From Phytophthora sp. 'mugwort' (taxonomy: Eukaryota > Oomycota > Peronosporomycetes > Peronosporales > Peronosporaceae), in contig JAUCEF010000017.1 in NCBI GenBank assembly GCA_033558025.1, positions 1-64,000 of the forward strand: a stretch of DNA of 64,000 nt. The letters run 5' to 3'. Shown here piece by piece: positions 9,027 to 19,935 of this stretch. The notes under the pieces were generated by a model. The model did not search any database. It saw nothing but the letters and a program-made list of their open reading frames with translations, and was not told the origin of the DNA. Position 1 is the stretch's first letter. Every line of letters begins with the position of its first letter. Both the position numbers and the translations under genes were made by a program.

Positions 9027-9098
9027 AACCCAGCTAGCTCAGTTGTAGAGAACTCGCTTCATAAGCGCAAAGTCGGTGGTTCGATTCCACAAAGACCT
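9027..9098 (+). other. tRNA-like sequence with A and B boxes
   Basis: TAGCTCAGTTGTAGAGA matches a tRNA D-arm (A box), TTCATAA is an anticodon-type loop with CAT, and GGTTCGATTCC is a perfect B box. The acceptor ends do not pair and the anticodon stem is poor, so this is not a functional tRNA-Met gene. It may be a tRNA pseudogene or the head of a tRNA-derived SINE. It lies in the 3' non-coding part of the Gypsy element, opposite to that element's sense strand. Confidence 0.55.
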
Positions 9099-9925
9099 AT
9101 ATCGTCTGGGTCCAACCCACCTGTGGCTTGGACACCGCCGACGACGTCAACTTCCAGCGGCCACAGGTCTCGTTGTCTCGCTCCTCTAGAGCTAATGTAC
9201 CATGTGCATCTGCTTCCGCAGCCTGCTGTTCTCACGTTTGTGACATGTTGGCTACCTTGTCCCAAGGTCAGGTCGGAAGCCCTCAGGCTGACCCCTTGCA
9301 CATCCCGAGCTAGTGCCGGGACACTCGTGGCAGCCGACGCAGTGGTCGCTGGATCTCGGGGCCATGCCGATCGTAACGATCAAAAGCGTTGACGACATCA
9401 GGGCAGTCTTGTCGGAGGGGCAACTCATACTCCCATGACTTCTGTGAGTGGGGATATTCTTTCCACTTTACAAGGTACTAGTTCGACTCTTATGACGACG
9501 ACGCTCTACTAGGCGTTCCACATGATAGTGGCGTTCTGCCTGCTTATCGAGTAATGGTGGAGGGGGCCTCCTGTCCGCTGGACCCTCGCATTGCACGTCA
9601 GGTGTCGCTAGAGTCGCTTCAAACTCCGGTATGGTATCACTACACGTAGTTCGGAGATGCGGATGAGCATCGCTCTCGTCCAGTTGACGAACTCGAAGCT
9701 GTTCATCAGCGAGTCGACTGGTTGGAGTCTGCAGACTCACCTGCGCGCCGCGTGGTGGCTCTGGCGCGGCCAGCAGCTCGTCGTCTCGACGCAGCGGAGT
9801 GATCGCCCGTCAAGATTCGTGGTCAGATTGGACCTCTTTGTGCGCCTCCAGTGCTCTGACCAGCAGCCACTACCCGTGGCACCGTCTGCACCCGGCTGGA
9901 ATCCGAGGCGACAAAGCCGCCGCAC

Positions 9926-11144
9926 TCACCTGAGCTGGGTCCGATACGGCTTGAGGAAACCTACGTAGGACACAGGGTGTGTACACATCTTCTTCGGAAG
10001 GTTGAGTGTGTACGCAAGGCCCCTTTTGACCACGACCTTAAAAGGTCCAATGAAGAGCGGGCGCAGCTTAGTCTTAAAGACCGTCGACACTGCATGTGCA
10101 GGTAGATTCTTAGCGTTTAATAAAACTTTGTCACCGACCTTAAACACTTCAATGCCCTTTGCACCAGCCTGTTCCTTCTGAACATCTTGGTTTTCAGTCA
10201 TCGCATCGCGCATTTGTTGTAGACACTCAAACGCGTAGACACGAATGTGTCAACTTGCTTGCGAACTGCAGATGGGCTGATATCAGCTAGCGCATCGGCT
10301 ATCCCTCCCCCCACTAAGCCCAGAACCACGGAGTGACGACGTCAGCGGGACGCGAGGGTGTGTGAGACCGTTCAAGTAGAACGGGGTGAAGCCTGTTGAG
10401 GCATGCACCGTATTGTTCAATGCAAACTCAACGAGTGGGAGCATGGCGCTCTATGGATTGGGTCTATCCGCACAGACGCTCCCAAGCATGTCTTCAACAA
10501 CACGATTCACTCGTTCCGTCTGTCCATCGGTCTGTGGATGGTACGCTGTGGACATGTCGAGTCGAGTGCCGAGGCACCTTAAAGACCAACATCCAAAAAC
10601 TTGCCCGTGAAACGGGGATCTCGATCCGAGATAATTTCCTCTTGCAGATCATGTTGCCGACAGACACGATCCATGAATAGTGTGGCTGTTCCTTCTCTAT
10701 CGATGGTGTCCGGCACCGCCGCTAAATGAGCCATCTTGCTCAATCGGTCGACAAAGACCACGATGCCTGTGTTGTCCGCCTCATCCCGTGGCAGGCCGAC
10801 ACAAAGTCCATACTCAAGGATTGCCAACACCCCGTGGGTACAGGCAAGCTGACCAACGGCGCAGCCGAGTAATGCGAGGGTTTAACCCGTTGACACGTCT
10901 CACACATGCATACATACGTACTGACCCACTTGTAAAGCTTCGACCACCACTAGTGGGAGCTCACCGAGCTGTAGGTCTTCTCTCGACCGAGATGACCACC
11001 AAGTGGGGTATCGTGTGCCTCATAGAGAATACGATACTTGAGATCCTCTACTTGAGGAACCACGACACGTGGGGTGTCTACCGGACCAGTACCGTAGTAC
11101 GATAGGCCATCATCGAGAGTGTATCGATGCAACCTCGCGCGCAA
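9926..11144 (-). pseudogene. Gypsy integrase, broken
   Basis: Read on the minus strand, the H2C2-type region comes first (RILYEAHDTPLGGHLGREKT, near 11,030). The core follows with [30 protein letters not shown] and, in another frame, [15 protein letters not shown], which supply the D, D and E positions. The C-terminal part (9,926-10,213) has FKVGDKVLLNAKNL and LRPLFIGPFKVV, typical of the Gypsy integrase tail. At least two frameshifts and a stop near 10,579 separate these pieces. Confidence 0.85.
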
Positions 11145-11210
11145 CCGCGCTGACAGCTTAATGTCTGAGTTAGCAAGCTATGCGCTTCCTGGCGCATGTA
11201 GCAGAGCTAC

Positions 11211-12754
11211 TCAGAACTCGTCACGCGCGTACGCAGCGCTGATCAAGTCTGTCACAGACGAAGTCACCGTCGTGACGTGAGCGATCTCATAGTCTGGTCT
11301 GCGTGATAACGCATCGACCAAGATGTTCTGCCTGCCAGGCTTGTACTTCACCTTGAAGTTGTACTCCGCAAAGAAGGAGAGCCAACGGGCCATTATCTGA
11401 GAGAGATGAGGCGACTGCGTCGCAATGCGTAGCGACGCGTGATCCGGGTAGATCAGAAACGGCTTGGAGCCGAGCATGTGAGCCCTGAATTTGACGAGCG
11501 CATACTTCACCACAAGCAGCTCTTTGTCATGAACTGGATATTTCTTCTCAGCAGCCTTAAGCTGGCGAGATTCAAACGCATTCACGTCCTTCAGCGTCTG
11601 CTTGCAACAAAGCACTGCCAATGGCAAAGTCCGATGCGTCACAAACGACACTGAAAGGACGATCGGGGTCTGGCAGCACCAGGATCGGGGCCTGAAGGAG
11701 ACTATCCTTAATGGCTTCAAAAGCCGCTTGATGTCCGGTGTCCCAAACTAGTTTACACATCCTTCTTTTGGAGATTGAACAATGGCCTTGCCACCTCAGC
11801 ATAGTTCTTGCTGTACTTGTGCAACTGGCCAAGCCACTTCCATAAGTCTTTTCTGTTTTTTTGGAACCGGCCAGGCTACAATGACCTTGTCTTAGCAAAA
11901 ACGTGGGATCCGCTCGAAGTCCTCGCTTCCCAATGAAGCATCCCAGAAAGGGGATCTCTTCAGCGCCGAAGACACACTTGTCAACGTTGGGATACTTGTG
12001 TGCCCTGCGCATGCACTCGAGCTCCGGTCGCAGGTGCTCAATGTGGTTCTCCACATAAGTCCTTCCGTGCTCCGCACGACTGTGGACGAATATGTCGTCG
12101 AAGTATGTCTGAGCATACGCCCTGTGGGGCCTGAACATTTGCGTCACAAGACGATTGAACGGCGCAGGCGCGTTCGACAGTCCTTGGGGCATTACTAGCA
12201 CGCCCAGAGCATACCGATCGGAGTGCTGACCGCCGTAAGCGGAATATCGCTTGCTCGCATGAGCAGTTGGTAGTATCAATCGTCCAAGTCGAGGGAACTG
12301 TACACCGTACACCCCGTCATGTTGTTCTGGAAACGTCCTTCCTAGGAATAGGCGTTTGCGCCGGAATGGTGGCAGCGTTGAGGTTATTAAAAGCATGAAC
12401 GGATCGCCACTTGCCATTCGGCTTTCTGACATAGAACTTGAGCGTTGAGTGCGGAGACTTGCTCTCGCGCACCACACCTGCCTCGTGCATAGCACGGAAG
12501 AACGCGTCAATACGGTCACACTGTCCTCGCGGCGAAGGCCACTGCCTTGTCACGCAGTATTTGGTTCTAGGAACCAGGTCAATCACATGACATACACCTC
12601 GATCCGGAGGTAGCCTCGAAGGAGGTTCCTTCGAGACCACGTCTTGATATTCCTTCACCAAAGGGTAGTACGGATCCGAGGGGTCCTTGAGGATCGAGGA
12701 TCCTGCCCGCGCATTCAGCGCCTTCTTGGTGTCCTCAAGGACTGCTTTATCCAA
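11211..12754 (-). pseudogene. Gypsy reverse transcriptase and RNase H, broken
   Basis: The N-terminal piece (12,317-12,754) has HSTLKFYVRKPNGKWRSVHA (RT motif 2). A second frame carries MPQGLSNAPAPFNRLVTQMF and TYFDDIFVHSRAE (YFDD catalytic box). RNase H follows with VVCDASDFAIGSALL and KYPVHDKELLVVKYAL. The connection to integrase reads YKPGRQNILVDALSRRPDYE. Frameshifts occur near 12,330 and 11,600. The order and motifs match Ty3/Gypsy pol. Confidence 0.88.
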
Positions 12755-13429
12755 AAGCGACGTGAGTTTAATTTTACTTCAGGTCGTAGAATGACCAACT
12801 CGGCTAACTCACCGGCCTTCAAGGCGTCGCCGAATTCAGCCATGGACATCTCGTCCAGCTCTAACAGAGCGTCCGCAGTGGGCATAGTTTCTAGACTGAT
12901 GTCGCCATCGACTTCCCTTGTCACTCCGTTGACGAGTGTATATAGCTGCTCGCTATCACCAGGTGTATCTTCACTCGCCACGCTAGACGCATCAGACGCT
13001 CTGCGTCTCATCGCTGACCCTTCGTATCGTAGCCTTCTCCCCGCTGAGACTGTTTGCCTCGGAGTGGTCCTAACAGTCCATCAGCTGTGTCTCCAGGTGC
13101 TTGCACCGTTTCATCCAAGACTGGTATGTCTTGACCGACAACCGTCGCAGAGCTGCGATGCTCGTAGTCTCCACCCCGTGGATTACGTGCTACGTCACCT
13201 TCATCAGTGGACCCTCGGCCTTGATGGCCCGGCCCACGGCCGGCCACACCACGCATGGCGTGTAGCGACAACTCGTCGTCGTGATGAGTGTCACTGTCGT
13301 GACCAGTGTCACCATGACGTCGGTCACCCAGCGGATTGTCTGTCGTTCCACGTGCATCCTGAGGCCCGCGGCCATGATCCCCCCCGTATACTGCCGGTCA
13401 CGCCACGGATGGTGTGCAACGACACACCG

Positions 13430-14257
13430 TCATCGAGTGTCGTTGTCGTGACATATGTCACCTGTGTTACCTGCCACTCCAGTCACAGCCCACGAGCTCT
13501 GCTCGGGACTCTTGTCCTCGACACCTTCAGTGTCTGCAAGTTCAGATACGCCGATGTCCAGCACGTTGACCGACTCGATCCAGTGCACGCGCCAAAAGCG
13601 CTTTTGCTTCCTAGCAGAGGTGGGTTCATGACTCACGAAAGCTCCACCAGGAGTAAACCGCGTTGCGCCCAAGGTATTCGACATCCAATCAATCCATGGC
13701 TCATGGCGTTCTAGCCATGCCATGCCCAGGATGAGGTCGTACCTCGAATCGAGGTCTAGGACCAGACAGCGTTCCACGCTATCGAAGTCGAGAAACTTCA
13801 CGTCCAGGTTCACAGGAACCTTAGGCATCGTGACACGGGTCCCCGTCGCTAGGCGAACAGTGATGATGTCGCTCCTGCGCTCCCTGAACGCCTCAGCGTA
13901 TTGCTGACTTCCTTCCATCTTGGTGCGTCGAGCATAATTGCCCCACCCTACGTAATCGATCAATATGATCCATGACTTCTCAAAACCCTTCACCGTCGCC
14001 CCAACGACGAGCAAGCCCGGCTTGCATACACGTTCCGTGTTAGAGAGTACGGCTATCTCCGGGGCTGGGTCCTGTTGCCCTCCACCTCCATGAGACTTAA
14101 CAGAACTCAGTTCTTCCCCAGCAGGGCGCCCCGCGCCTACTATGTGTCGCGGTTTCCCAGCGACGCTCGATGCAGGAGCTTGACGCGACCTGCGTGACGG
14201 GCAGGTTGCCCTCAAATGGGTGGTGCTTCGGCAGCTGAAACACCGACGAATACCCAT
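13430..14257 (-). pseudogene. Gypsy gag C-terminus and aspartic protease, inactive
   Basis: The frame opens with a zinc knuckle (CFSCRSTTHLRATC, CX2CX4HX4C) and continues into a retropepsin-like domain. The active-site loop, normally D-S/T-G, reads IILIDYVGWGNYARR, so the motif is lost. The second half keeps the hydrophobic YDLILGMAWLERHEPWIDW, which is typical of this family. The reading frame is open through this stretch despite the dead active site. Confidence 0.82.
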
Positions 14258-15116
14258 ATGCTGCTTGGCAGCACGAACTCAGCTTCCTCATCTCAGCGTA
14301 GCTGAGATCCATAGGGACCGGCTCGTCGGACGGAGTAGCGTTGGCAACGCCCCAGCCAAGTCCAGACGACTTGAAGTTGAACTCGGCGTTCAACGCCACT
14401 CTCACGACCTCTTCAAAAGAGGAAGGGTGAGTGCGAAAGACTTCCGTCCTGGCCACGCCAGTGCGGCGGCCCTCCATAAAGATTGTCACTGCCTCTGGCA
14501 GAGAATCGGCCGCCATGCTGGCAATCAGAGTTCGCAACTCCTGGACGAAGTCCACCAAGTCCTTCTGACCCTGGCGGGTACTCAGAATCGTGACCTCACG
14601 TCGTACGGCTGATTAGGGGGAGAGAACAAGTGCGAAAGCTGGAAGTTCAGCTCTTCCCAGCTCGGGAAGGCCGCTTCCACCGACGTGCCGCAAGTTAGTA
14701 CCCATTCTCGTAATAAAAGCTCGGCCACCGAGCTTCGAAATCGCTAGCGCCATGCGCTGTTGCTCAGTACGGAGCATGGCCGATCCCATCGCCATTTCGA
14801 TCTCACGGACCCACAACATGAGGTTCTCCCTCTCTTTTCCTTCGAAATTCTTGACGCTCACGATGAGCGGTTTAGGCCGGGAGGCCCCATCCTGCGATGT
14901 CGTCGACGTCGGTGCAGACGCCGACATCCTCTGTTGGGGGTGCTCCAACAGAGCATTCTCGTAATTTGAGAACGTTTCCAGACGCGCGTTCACCGCATCC
15001 GGTCCTTGCGGAGCAAGATGCGTTATGCCCTCAGGGCCTAACAAAGACATAAGCTTTTTCAGCGCGTCTTGCTGGCCCTGAGACAGGTTAGAAAACGCTC
15101 TCTGCTCCATCCTCAC
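14097..15116 (-). pseudogene. Gypsy gag, frameshifted
   Basis: The ATG at 15,116 opens [20 protein letters not shown], followed by [20 protein letters not shown], a common gag N-terminal region in oomycete Gypsy elements. A frameshift near 14,610-14,680 moves the rest into the frame of 14,097-14,558, with VDFVQELRTLIASMAADSLP and EPVPMDLSYAEM. The product would be the capsid-like structural protein upstream of the zinc knuckle. Confidence 0.82.
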
Positions 15117-15148
15117 CGAGGAATAGTCCTAAGACTCAGGTGCGGGAT

Positions 15149-15166
15149 TGACTACAAGTGGAACCA
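15149..15166 (-). promoter_or_regulatory. Putative tRNA primer-binding site of the Gypsy element
   Basis: Directly inside the 5' LTR, two bases from its CA end, the minus strand reads TGGTTCCACTTGTAGTC. A TGG start at this position is standard for pairing with a tRNA CCA end. The specific tRNA was not identified. Confidence 0.55.
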
Positions 15167-15168
15167 GG

Positions 15169-15566
15169 TGCAGCAGGGCTGCGTAGCATAGTGCGTCAGA
15201 GGAAGACGTATATCTTCCCGAGTCTTAGCCGTGATTATCCTGACCCATAAGGTATCCACAGAAGTTTAGATAACTCTAGGTATACCACTAGAGTCTCAAA
15301 GACTCAGTATTCCTAAATCTAGGGCAATACTCTCTTTGATGCTAAAACTGAACTGATATTTGTTTGCTTATCTGCGGCAAAGCCGCCTGTGGTGTAAATG
15401 TATGACTCTAACTATATACCATAGTTTAACCTAGTCAAATGAATATCGGGTGGCCCTGTGGCCACGTACTGAAATCCCGTTAATCCAAGTGGTAACAAGT
15501 ACCACTTACTACAAGGTGACAAGTAGCACGGCTACACTCGTGTTACCTTCGTGTAACCCCGTTACA
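15169..15566 (-). repeat. 5' LTR of the Gypsy element
   Basis: A 398-bp repeat matching 8,139-8,895 (minus its insertion). On the minus strand it runs TGTAACGGGG...GCTGCA. Both ends are TG...CA. It abuts a plus-strand Gypsy fragment on its right side without a visible target duplication. Confidence 0.85.
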
Positions 15567-16800
15567 GCGACAGTGCCGGTCCATACTACCATCCTGTGGA
15601 ACGATACGTTGTTGAACAACATGGCCGGGTGCGAGTTGTACAGCGCTCTGGACCTGGGAGACGGATATTACCAGATTTTGATACGGGAGAGCGACATCCC
15701 GCTCAGCGCAGTGAGAACACCGAGCGGTATGCTCTGGAGTGGATTTTGATGTCACATGGCCTGTCTAAAGCCCTGGCGACGCTCCACCGCTTGGTCACAG
15801 AGATGTTTGGACTGTTTCGTGCGTATGCACAGTCGTACTTGACGACATATTCGTTCAAAGCCGTTTAGAGGGAGGCAAGACGGCTATGGGGGTGCATTAG
15901 AGAGAACAAACTCTATACTAACATCGACAGTTGCGTTTTCGCGGCGCAAGAGATCAGAGTGTACGGTTACCTCGTTAGAAACGTCGGCGTTCGAGCTGAA
16001 TTGGAGAAGATCAAGGCCATTTCGGCTTGGCAAACGCCTAAGTCCCAGAAGGACCCCGAGGAAGTGGTTGGGCTTGGCCAACTACCTCCATAAGTACAGC
16101 GAAGGGTACGCGGGTCTGGCTAAATCCTTGTCGAATTTCGGAAGAAGGATAACGACTAGCACTGGGACGTGAGCACCAGGAAGCCTTTGACAATGTCAAG
16201 ACAAACCTTCAGTAGGCGCCAGTCCTGGCACTGCCGGACGAGACGAGGCCGTTCAGCGTCGTCGTCCATGGTGCATCCGATTATGCAATCGGATGTGCAT
16301 TGCGGCAGAACGATGCTGCAGGACGTAAACGAGTGATATCGTTTCAGGCCAGGCAGCTCAAGGCTGCCGAACGGAACTACCCCGTTCATGACAAGGAGCT
16401 GGTTGTGCCATGAAGTATGCCCTTGTCAGGTTCCTGGTGCACCTCCTGTCCCCCCCCCCTTTTGTGATCTACACTGATCACGCATCCAAGCGGACGGCGA
16501 TGAATTCGCCGCATTTGTCCCAAGGATGGCGGGGTGGCTGCCCTTCTTCGCGGAACATAACTTCCGCGTCGAGTAGTAGCCTGGTAAGCTCAACATGTTT
16601 GTCGATGTGTTGTCACGCAGGCTGGACTACGAGCAGGCATACATCAGTCGTGTCACGACCGATCTATATGGCCCGACACGCATGGCGTATCGGGGCGGCA
16701 GAGCCCTGACACCTCTCGTACAGTTCCTGGCCGCGGGCAAGGAAGCCAAGGGCGAGTAGCGCACTCCACGTCAACGAGCTCGGCTTCATCGATATGCGTG
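15567..16800 (+). pseudogene. Plus-strand Gypsy pol fragment (RT and RNase H)
   Basis: Broken frames on the plus strand read SALDLGDGYYQILIRESDIP (RT motif A region), SHGLSKALATLHRLVTEMFG and, in another frame, a shortened post-YxDD region. RNase H follows near 16,240-16,620 (VHGASDYAIGCALRQ, MKYALVRFLVHLL, FVIYTDHASKRTAMNSPHLS). It belongs to a different Gypsy copy in the opposite orientation from the one on its left. Many stops and frameshifts are present. Confidence 0.8.
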
Positions 16801-16858
16801 GCACGATGGCCTACCGTACTACCGAGCAGAGCCCCATGAGCCCCCACGGGTTGTCGAA

Positions 16859-17024
16859 CCTCGAGCTGTTGAGGACTCCGCTCTCACGTCGTCATGGACC
16901 GCGCCAAGGATCCCAGCGTTCCCGGCATGGGGGGGGGGGCTGCACGCTCGCCCTCACCGACACCAAACGCAATCCCCAGCGCAAGGACTCGACGACGGAG
17001 AGCGGAGTCCTCAACAGCTCGAGG
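16859..17024. repeat. Near-perfect inverted repeat, 35-bp arms
   Basis: The left arm 16,859-16,893 (CCTCGAGCTGTTGAGGACTC and on) and the right arm 16,991-17,024 are reverse complements with a single-base gap. The spacer is 97 bp. The arms would form a long hairpin in single-stranded DNA or RNA. They lie in a GC-rich stretch at the end of the Gypsy fragment. No transposase or known family was recognised. Confidence 0.85.
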
Positions 17025-17279
17025 TGGAGCCGAAGGCGGCACACCAATTCCTGAGCCGGGCCGTAGGGGCAATGCTTCATACTCGTACGCGTATGAGTGC
17101 ACCGCCGCCTCTCCTCGATCGTCATGGGAGACCCACCACTACCACGTGGGCGTGTGCTCCAGGAGCGGCGCGTTCCGGGAAGCGCTAGCTCTGCGTGAAG
17201 TGTGTGGGGGTGGGGGTACTCAGAAGCTGAGGCTCCTGGGCGCCGATTGAACGGCTCCATGCTGATTGCGCGAAGGCTG

Positions 17280-18660
17280 TCGCTATATGATGAACAGAAT
17301 CGGCGACGGCTTCGTAAGTAGTTCGGGCTTTCTTGCCGGACGGGGTGTGGTGGTAAAACTAAGAATATACCCGCATTCATCATGAGCGCTTGAAGCAGGA
17401 TGCTTCTGCAAATAGTTAGAGAGCTGCCGTTTGTCTACCACATGGGCAAACTCAATGCGGAGATCACGGAGGTCGAGGATGTCCTCCAATGTGAGATCCC
17501 GTCGGAGAACATCGAGTTGTTCTTGTGAGCAGCGCGTAGCAGTCCGCTTCTAAAACACTGACTCAATCTCCTAGAAATAATCACAGTGTGAGGGGATTAC
17601 CGAAGGGTAGCCCCATACAGGTCGAAGTCCCGACCGGAGCTCTGCCTTCTTTCGCCAGGTCGTGAACTCCCTGAGAGGAATATGGGGCGGTCCCAGGAGC
17701 ACGCACCTAGCAGCACACAAGTTCTGTTGGAACGCGGGTTTCTTAGCCACCAGGTGGCGCTTAGAAGAGCGCCCGCCGAGGGGCACACGAGGCGGCTGGA
17801 GCTGATCCAAGTAGGCATCAGCTTCGTGGGATTCATCTGAAGATAATTACCCGGGAGCGTAAGGCGGTCCCCCATGGCGAGGAGAAAAATACTCCCTCGC
17901 AGGCGACTGGGTCACCCGGACGCGCACTCCCTTTTGACGAGTAGCCTGGTATTCCGACTGCTGCCCATCGAGATCGTCAGAGATCTCTCGGTTCACTTGA
18001 CCCTGCTCCTCTCGTCGGAAGAAGCACCAAAGAGGCCCCTCTCAGTCTTATATCTGATGGCCCTCAACTCGTCACGGAGTGGAGATCGGGAAGCAGCCCG
18101 TCTCTTACGGCTGACCTCCGAGGCTGCTGCTGCCTGTGCTGATTTGACGCGGGCAGACGCCTCAGCGAATGTCAAGTTCTTGATCGGAGGACGAGGTTTC
18201 TATTCGTCCACCTTGGGTGATCCAGGATTCCCCTGACGTTCAGGCGTCTTAGACTCGTCTCCATCGTCTCCATGCCGGCTGGATAGCGGCGTACGCGATC
18301 CAAGCGAATCGGATTGACTCGGATCACCATCAGACCCCTTGATGAGCTGGTCCCTGAGGTCATCGTTACCCAGGAGATGGGAGACTTGTCCAAGTCCTGC
18401 GCACAGTCCACGAGTAGCTCAGGATCCTCCGCAGGCGGATCGGGAGCCTGAGGAGTCACCTAGGATGCCACCTTGGTGGATCTCTTAGAAGCAGAGTTTT
18501 GCCAGATAGCTTAGAGCTCTTAGCCTGCTGCTTGGAAACAACATGCTTAGCAGGCGCGTATGTACCGCTGCCAGACCGAGATTTTGGTCATGGTTGCGGC
18601 CGACGTGGAGGCCGAGAAAAAGAGAGCACGTGGGAGTGCTCAGGGCTGAAACAGAAATGA
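17280..18660 (-). pseudogene. Probable Gypsy gag remnant, minus strand
   Basis: The minus-strand frames include TFAEASARVKSAQAAAASEV followed by KRRAASRSPLRDELRAIRYK, and upstream a Ser/Asp-rich stretch (SRHGDDGDESKTPERQGNPG). The composition resembles gag N-terminal regions of oomycete Gypsy elements. The region is broken by stops. An alternative is an unrelated low-complexity host protein remnant. Confidence 0.35.
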
Positions 18661-18761
18661 GCCAGCTGCGGAAACTAACTGCAGCGAAGTCTTTCGACTT
18701 GGATAGTTAAAGGTGACGACTTCCTTTCACTCATCCCGGATGGTCGGTAAAACGAACCTAA

Positions 18762-19229
18762 GCGGGGGAGGATGTAACAGGGTATCATGAAGAGTGCCAG
18801 GTCGCTCTTCAGAATGGTGTACCCAAGCACGACTAAGTGATGTAGCCAACATCACTAAGACGTCACTGCAATGACGTCAAGGATGGTTACCGCACATATG
18901 GTACAAGGACCGCAGAACCACCCAACAGGATATCATCTAGGATACTTTATAGGTGACTTACAGTTAGTATGTAGACGCATTAAGGAGATCACCTATACAT
19001 ATATTCAGTATTAAAACTACCTAATGTGGTAACAGTCCTTCAGACCAGGGGCTTGTGAACTGCCGTTCACTGAGTTTGTATACCCTCCGGAAGTCACACT
19101 TCGTGTGCGCAAGGCGTTGTGAGCCCCGTCAGAGTTATTTTGTCGGAGTTCCTTCAGAAAGATCCCGTCTGGTGGAAAAGCCTAACCCTACCATAACGAG
19201 TTTGCGTGTGTGCCCATGATACTGTAACA
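18762..19229 (+). repeat. Polypurine tract and probable solo/3' Gypsy LTR
   Basis: AGCGGGGGAGGA (18,761-18,772) directly precedes TGTAACAGGG, the usual arrangement of a polypurine tract and a 3' LTR on the plus strand. It is very like the tract of the 8.1-15.6 kb element. A plausible end is CTGTAACA at 19,229. No second copy is in the window, so the right border is uncertain. It would be the 3' LTR of the plus-strand Gypsy remnant. Confidence 0.5.
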
Positions 19230-19586
19230 CTCGACCGCAACCGCGTTATCAACGACATTTGGTTATTGCGGACAGACGAAGAGTGCGTCGTAATCACCAG
19301 CATGGCTATCAGAGAGCGCTTACTGATTGCTCAGAGCAACCGAACGGAACAAGACTTCGAAGTCGCCAAGTCTGGGCATCGAGATTTGAGACCGACAGGG
19401 CCTGACGTAACGTTTCGATTTACAGTGACTGTCGCTTGGTCACAAGGTAATTGACAAGATGTCTGCCGGTGTTTTGGCGTCCGTCGCCGCAGAGAACGGA
19501 GGAGCAACTTCGCAGCATGACGAAGCGATGCCGGCGATGGGACCGGTGCATCGTTACGGTCGCGTCCAGCGCTCCCGCAACATTGG
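19230..19586 (+). other. Unrecognised segment interrupted by the Copia insertion
   Basis: Two short plus-strand frames (19,206-19,454 and one from 19,459) have no recognised motif. The second (MSAGVLASVAAENGGATSQ) runs straight into the Copia LTR at 19,587. It may be a small gene or an element leader that the insertion interrupted. Confidence 0.3.
19582..19586. repeat. Copia target-site duplication, left copy
   Basis: ATTGG here is repeated at 24,337-24,341 immediately outside the other LTR. It is a 5-bp duplication as expected for Copia integration. Confidence 0.9.
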
Positions 19587-19928
19587 TGTTAAAGGTGTTG
19601 ATGTCTTGAAACGAAGCTCGGTTGAGCGGAGGGAGTTCTGCACTTATGTGCGGGGACCGGAGTGAAGACCACTTGAGCTGAAGAAGGAAGATTCGAAAGT
19701 GATTGATTTATCGGAGCTTACACTACCTAGTCTACCACATAGATATGCAGCCCTGCATCCAATCATTTGGTGCATCCAATCACCAACACTGCGCACTCGT
19801 CCAATCATCCTACTCGTCTAATCATCGATTGCGTAAACAACGTACCGTAAACATCGCGGGATCGTGTTGGACCGGTTCGGGTTAACCGGTTACTGGTACA
19901 CAGTACCAAAACCCGGCAACCCTCAATA
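19587..19928 (-). repeat. Copia 3' LTR
   Basis: 342 bp, starting TGTTAAAGGTG and ending CCCTCAATA on the plus strand. It pairs with 23,995-24,336. On the sense strand it therefore begins TATTGAGGG and ends TTTAACA, so the 5' terminus is TA rather than the canonical TG. A G-rich tract (GAGGGGGCG on the minus strand) precedes it as the polypurine tract. Confidence 0.93.
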
Positions 19929-19935
19929 CGCCCCC

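Larger units (their letters stand above)
8139..15566 (-). mobile_element. Gypsy LTR retrotransposon, decayed, minus strand
   Basis: The element is bounded by related LTRs (8,139-8,895, interrupted, and 15,169-15,566). Between them, in minus-strand order from right to left, lie primer site, gag, zinc knuckle, protease, reverse transcriptase, RNase H and integrase. This is the Gypsy (Ty3) order. Every coding module is broken by frameshifts or stops. A purine tract (GCGGGGGAGAG on the minus strand) sits directly inside the 3' LTR. I see no matching target duplication at the outer ends. Confidence 0.9.

Noticed and set aside
9027..9098. Functional tRNA-Met gene
   Set aside because: A and B boxes fit but acceptor arms do not pair and the anticodon stem is poor, so only a tRNA-like call is made.
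18773..19229. LTR pair between 18.8 kb and the 8.1/15.2 kb LTRs
   Set aside because: Only the polypurine tract and first bases resemble each other. The bodies do not align, so these are different families.
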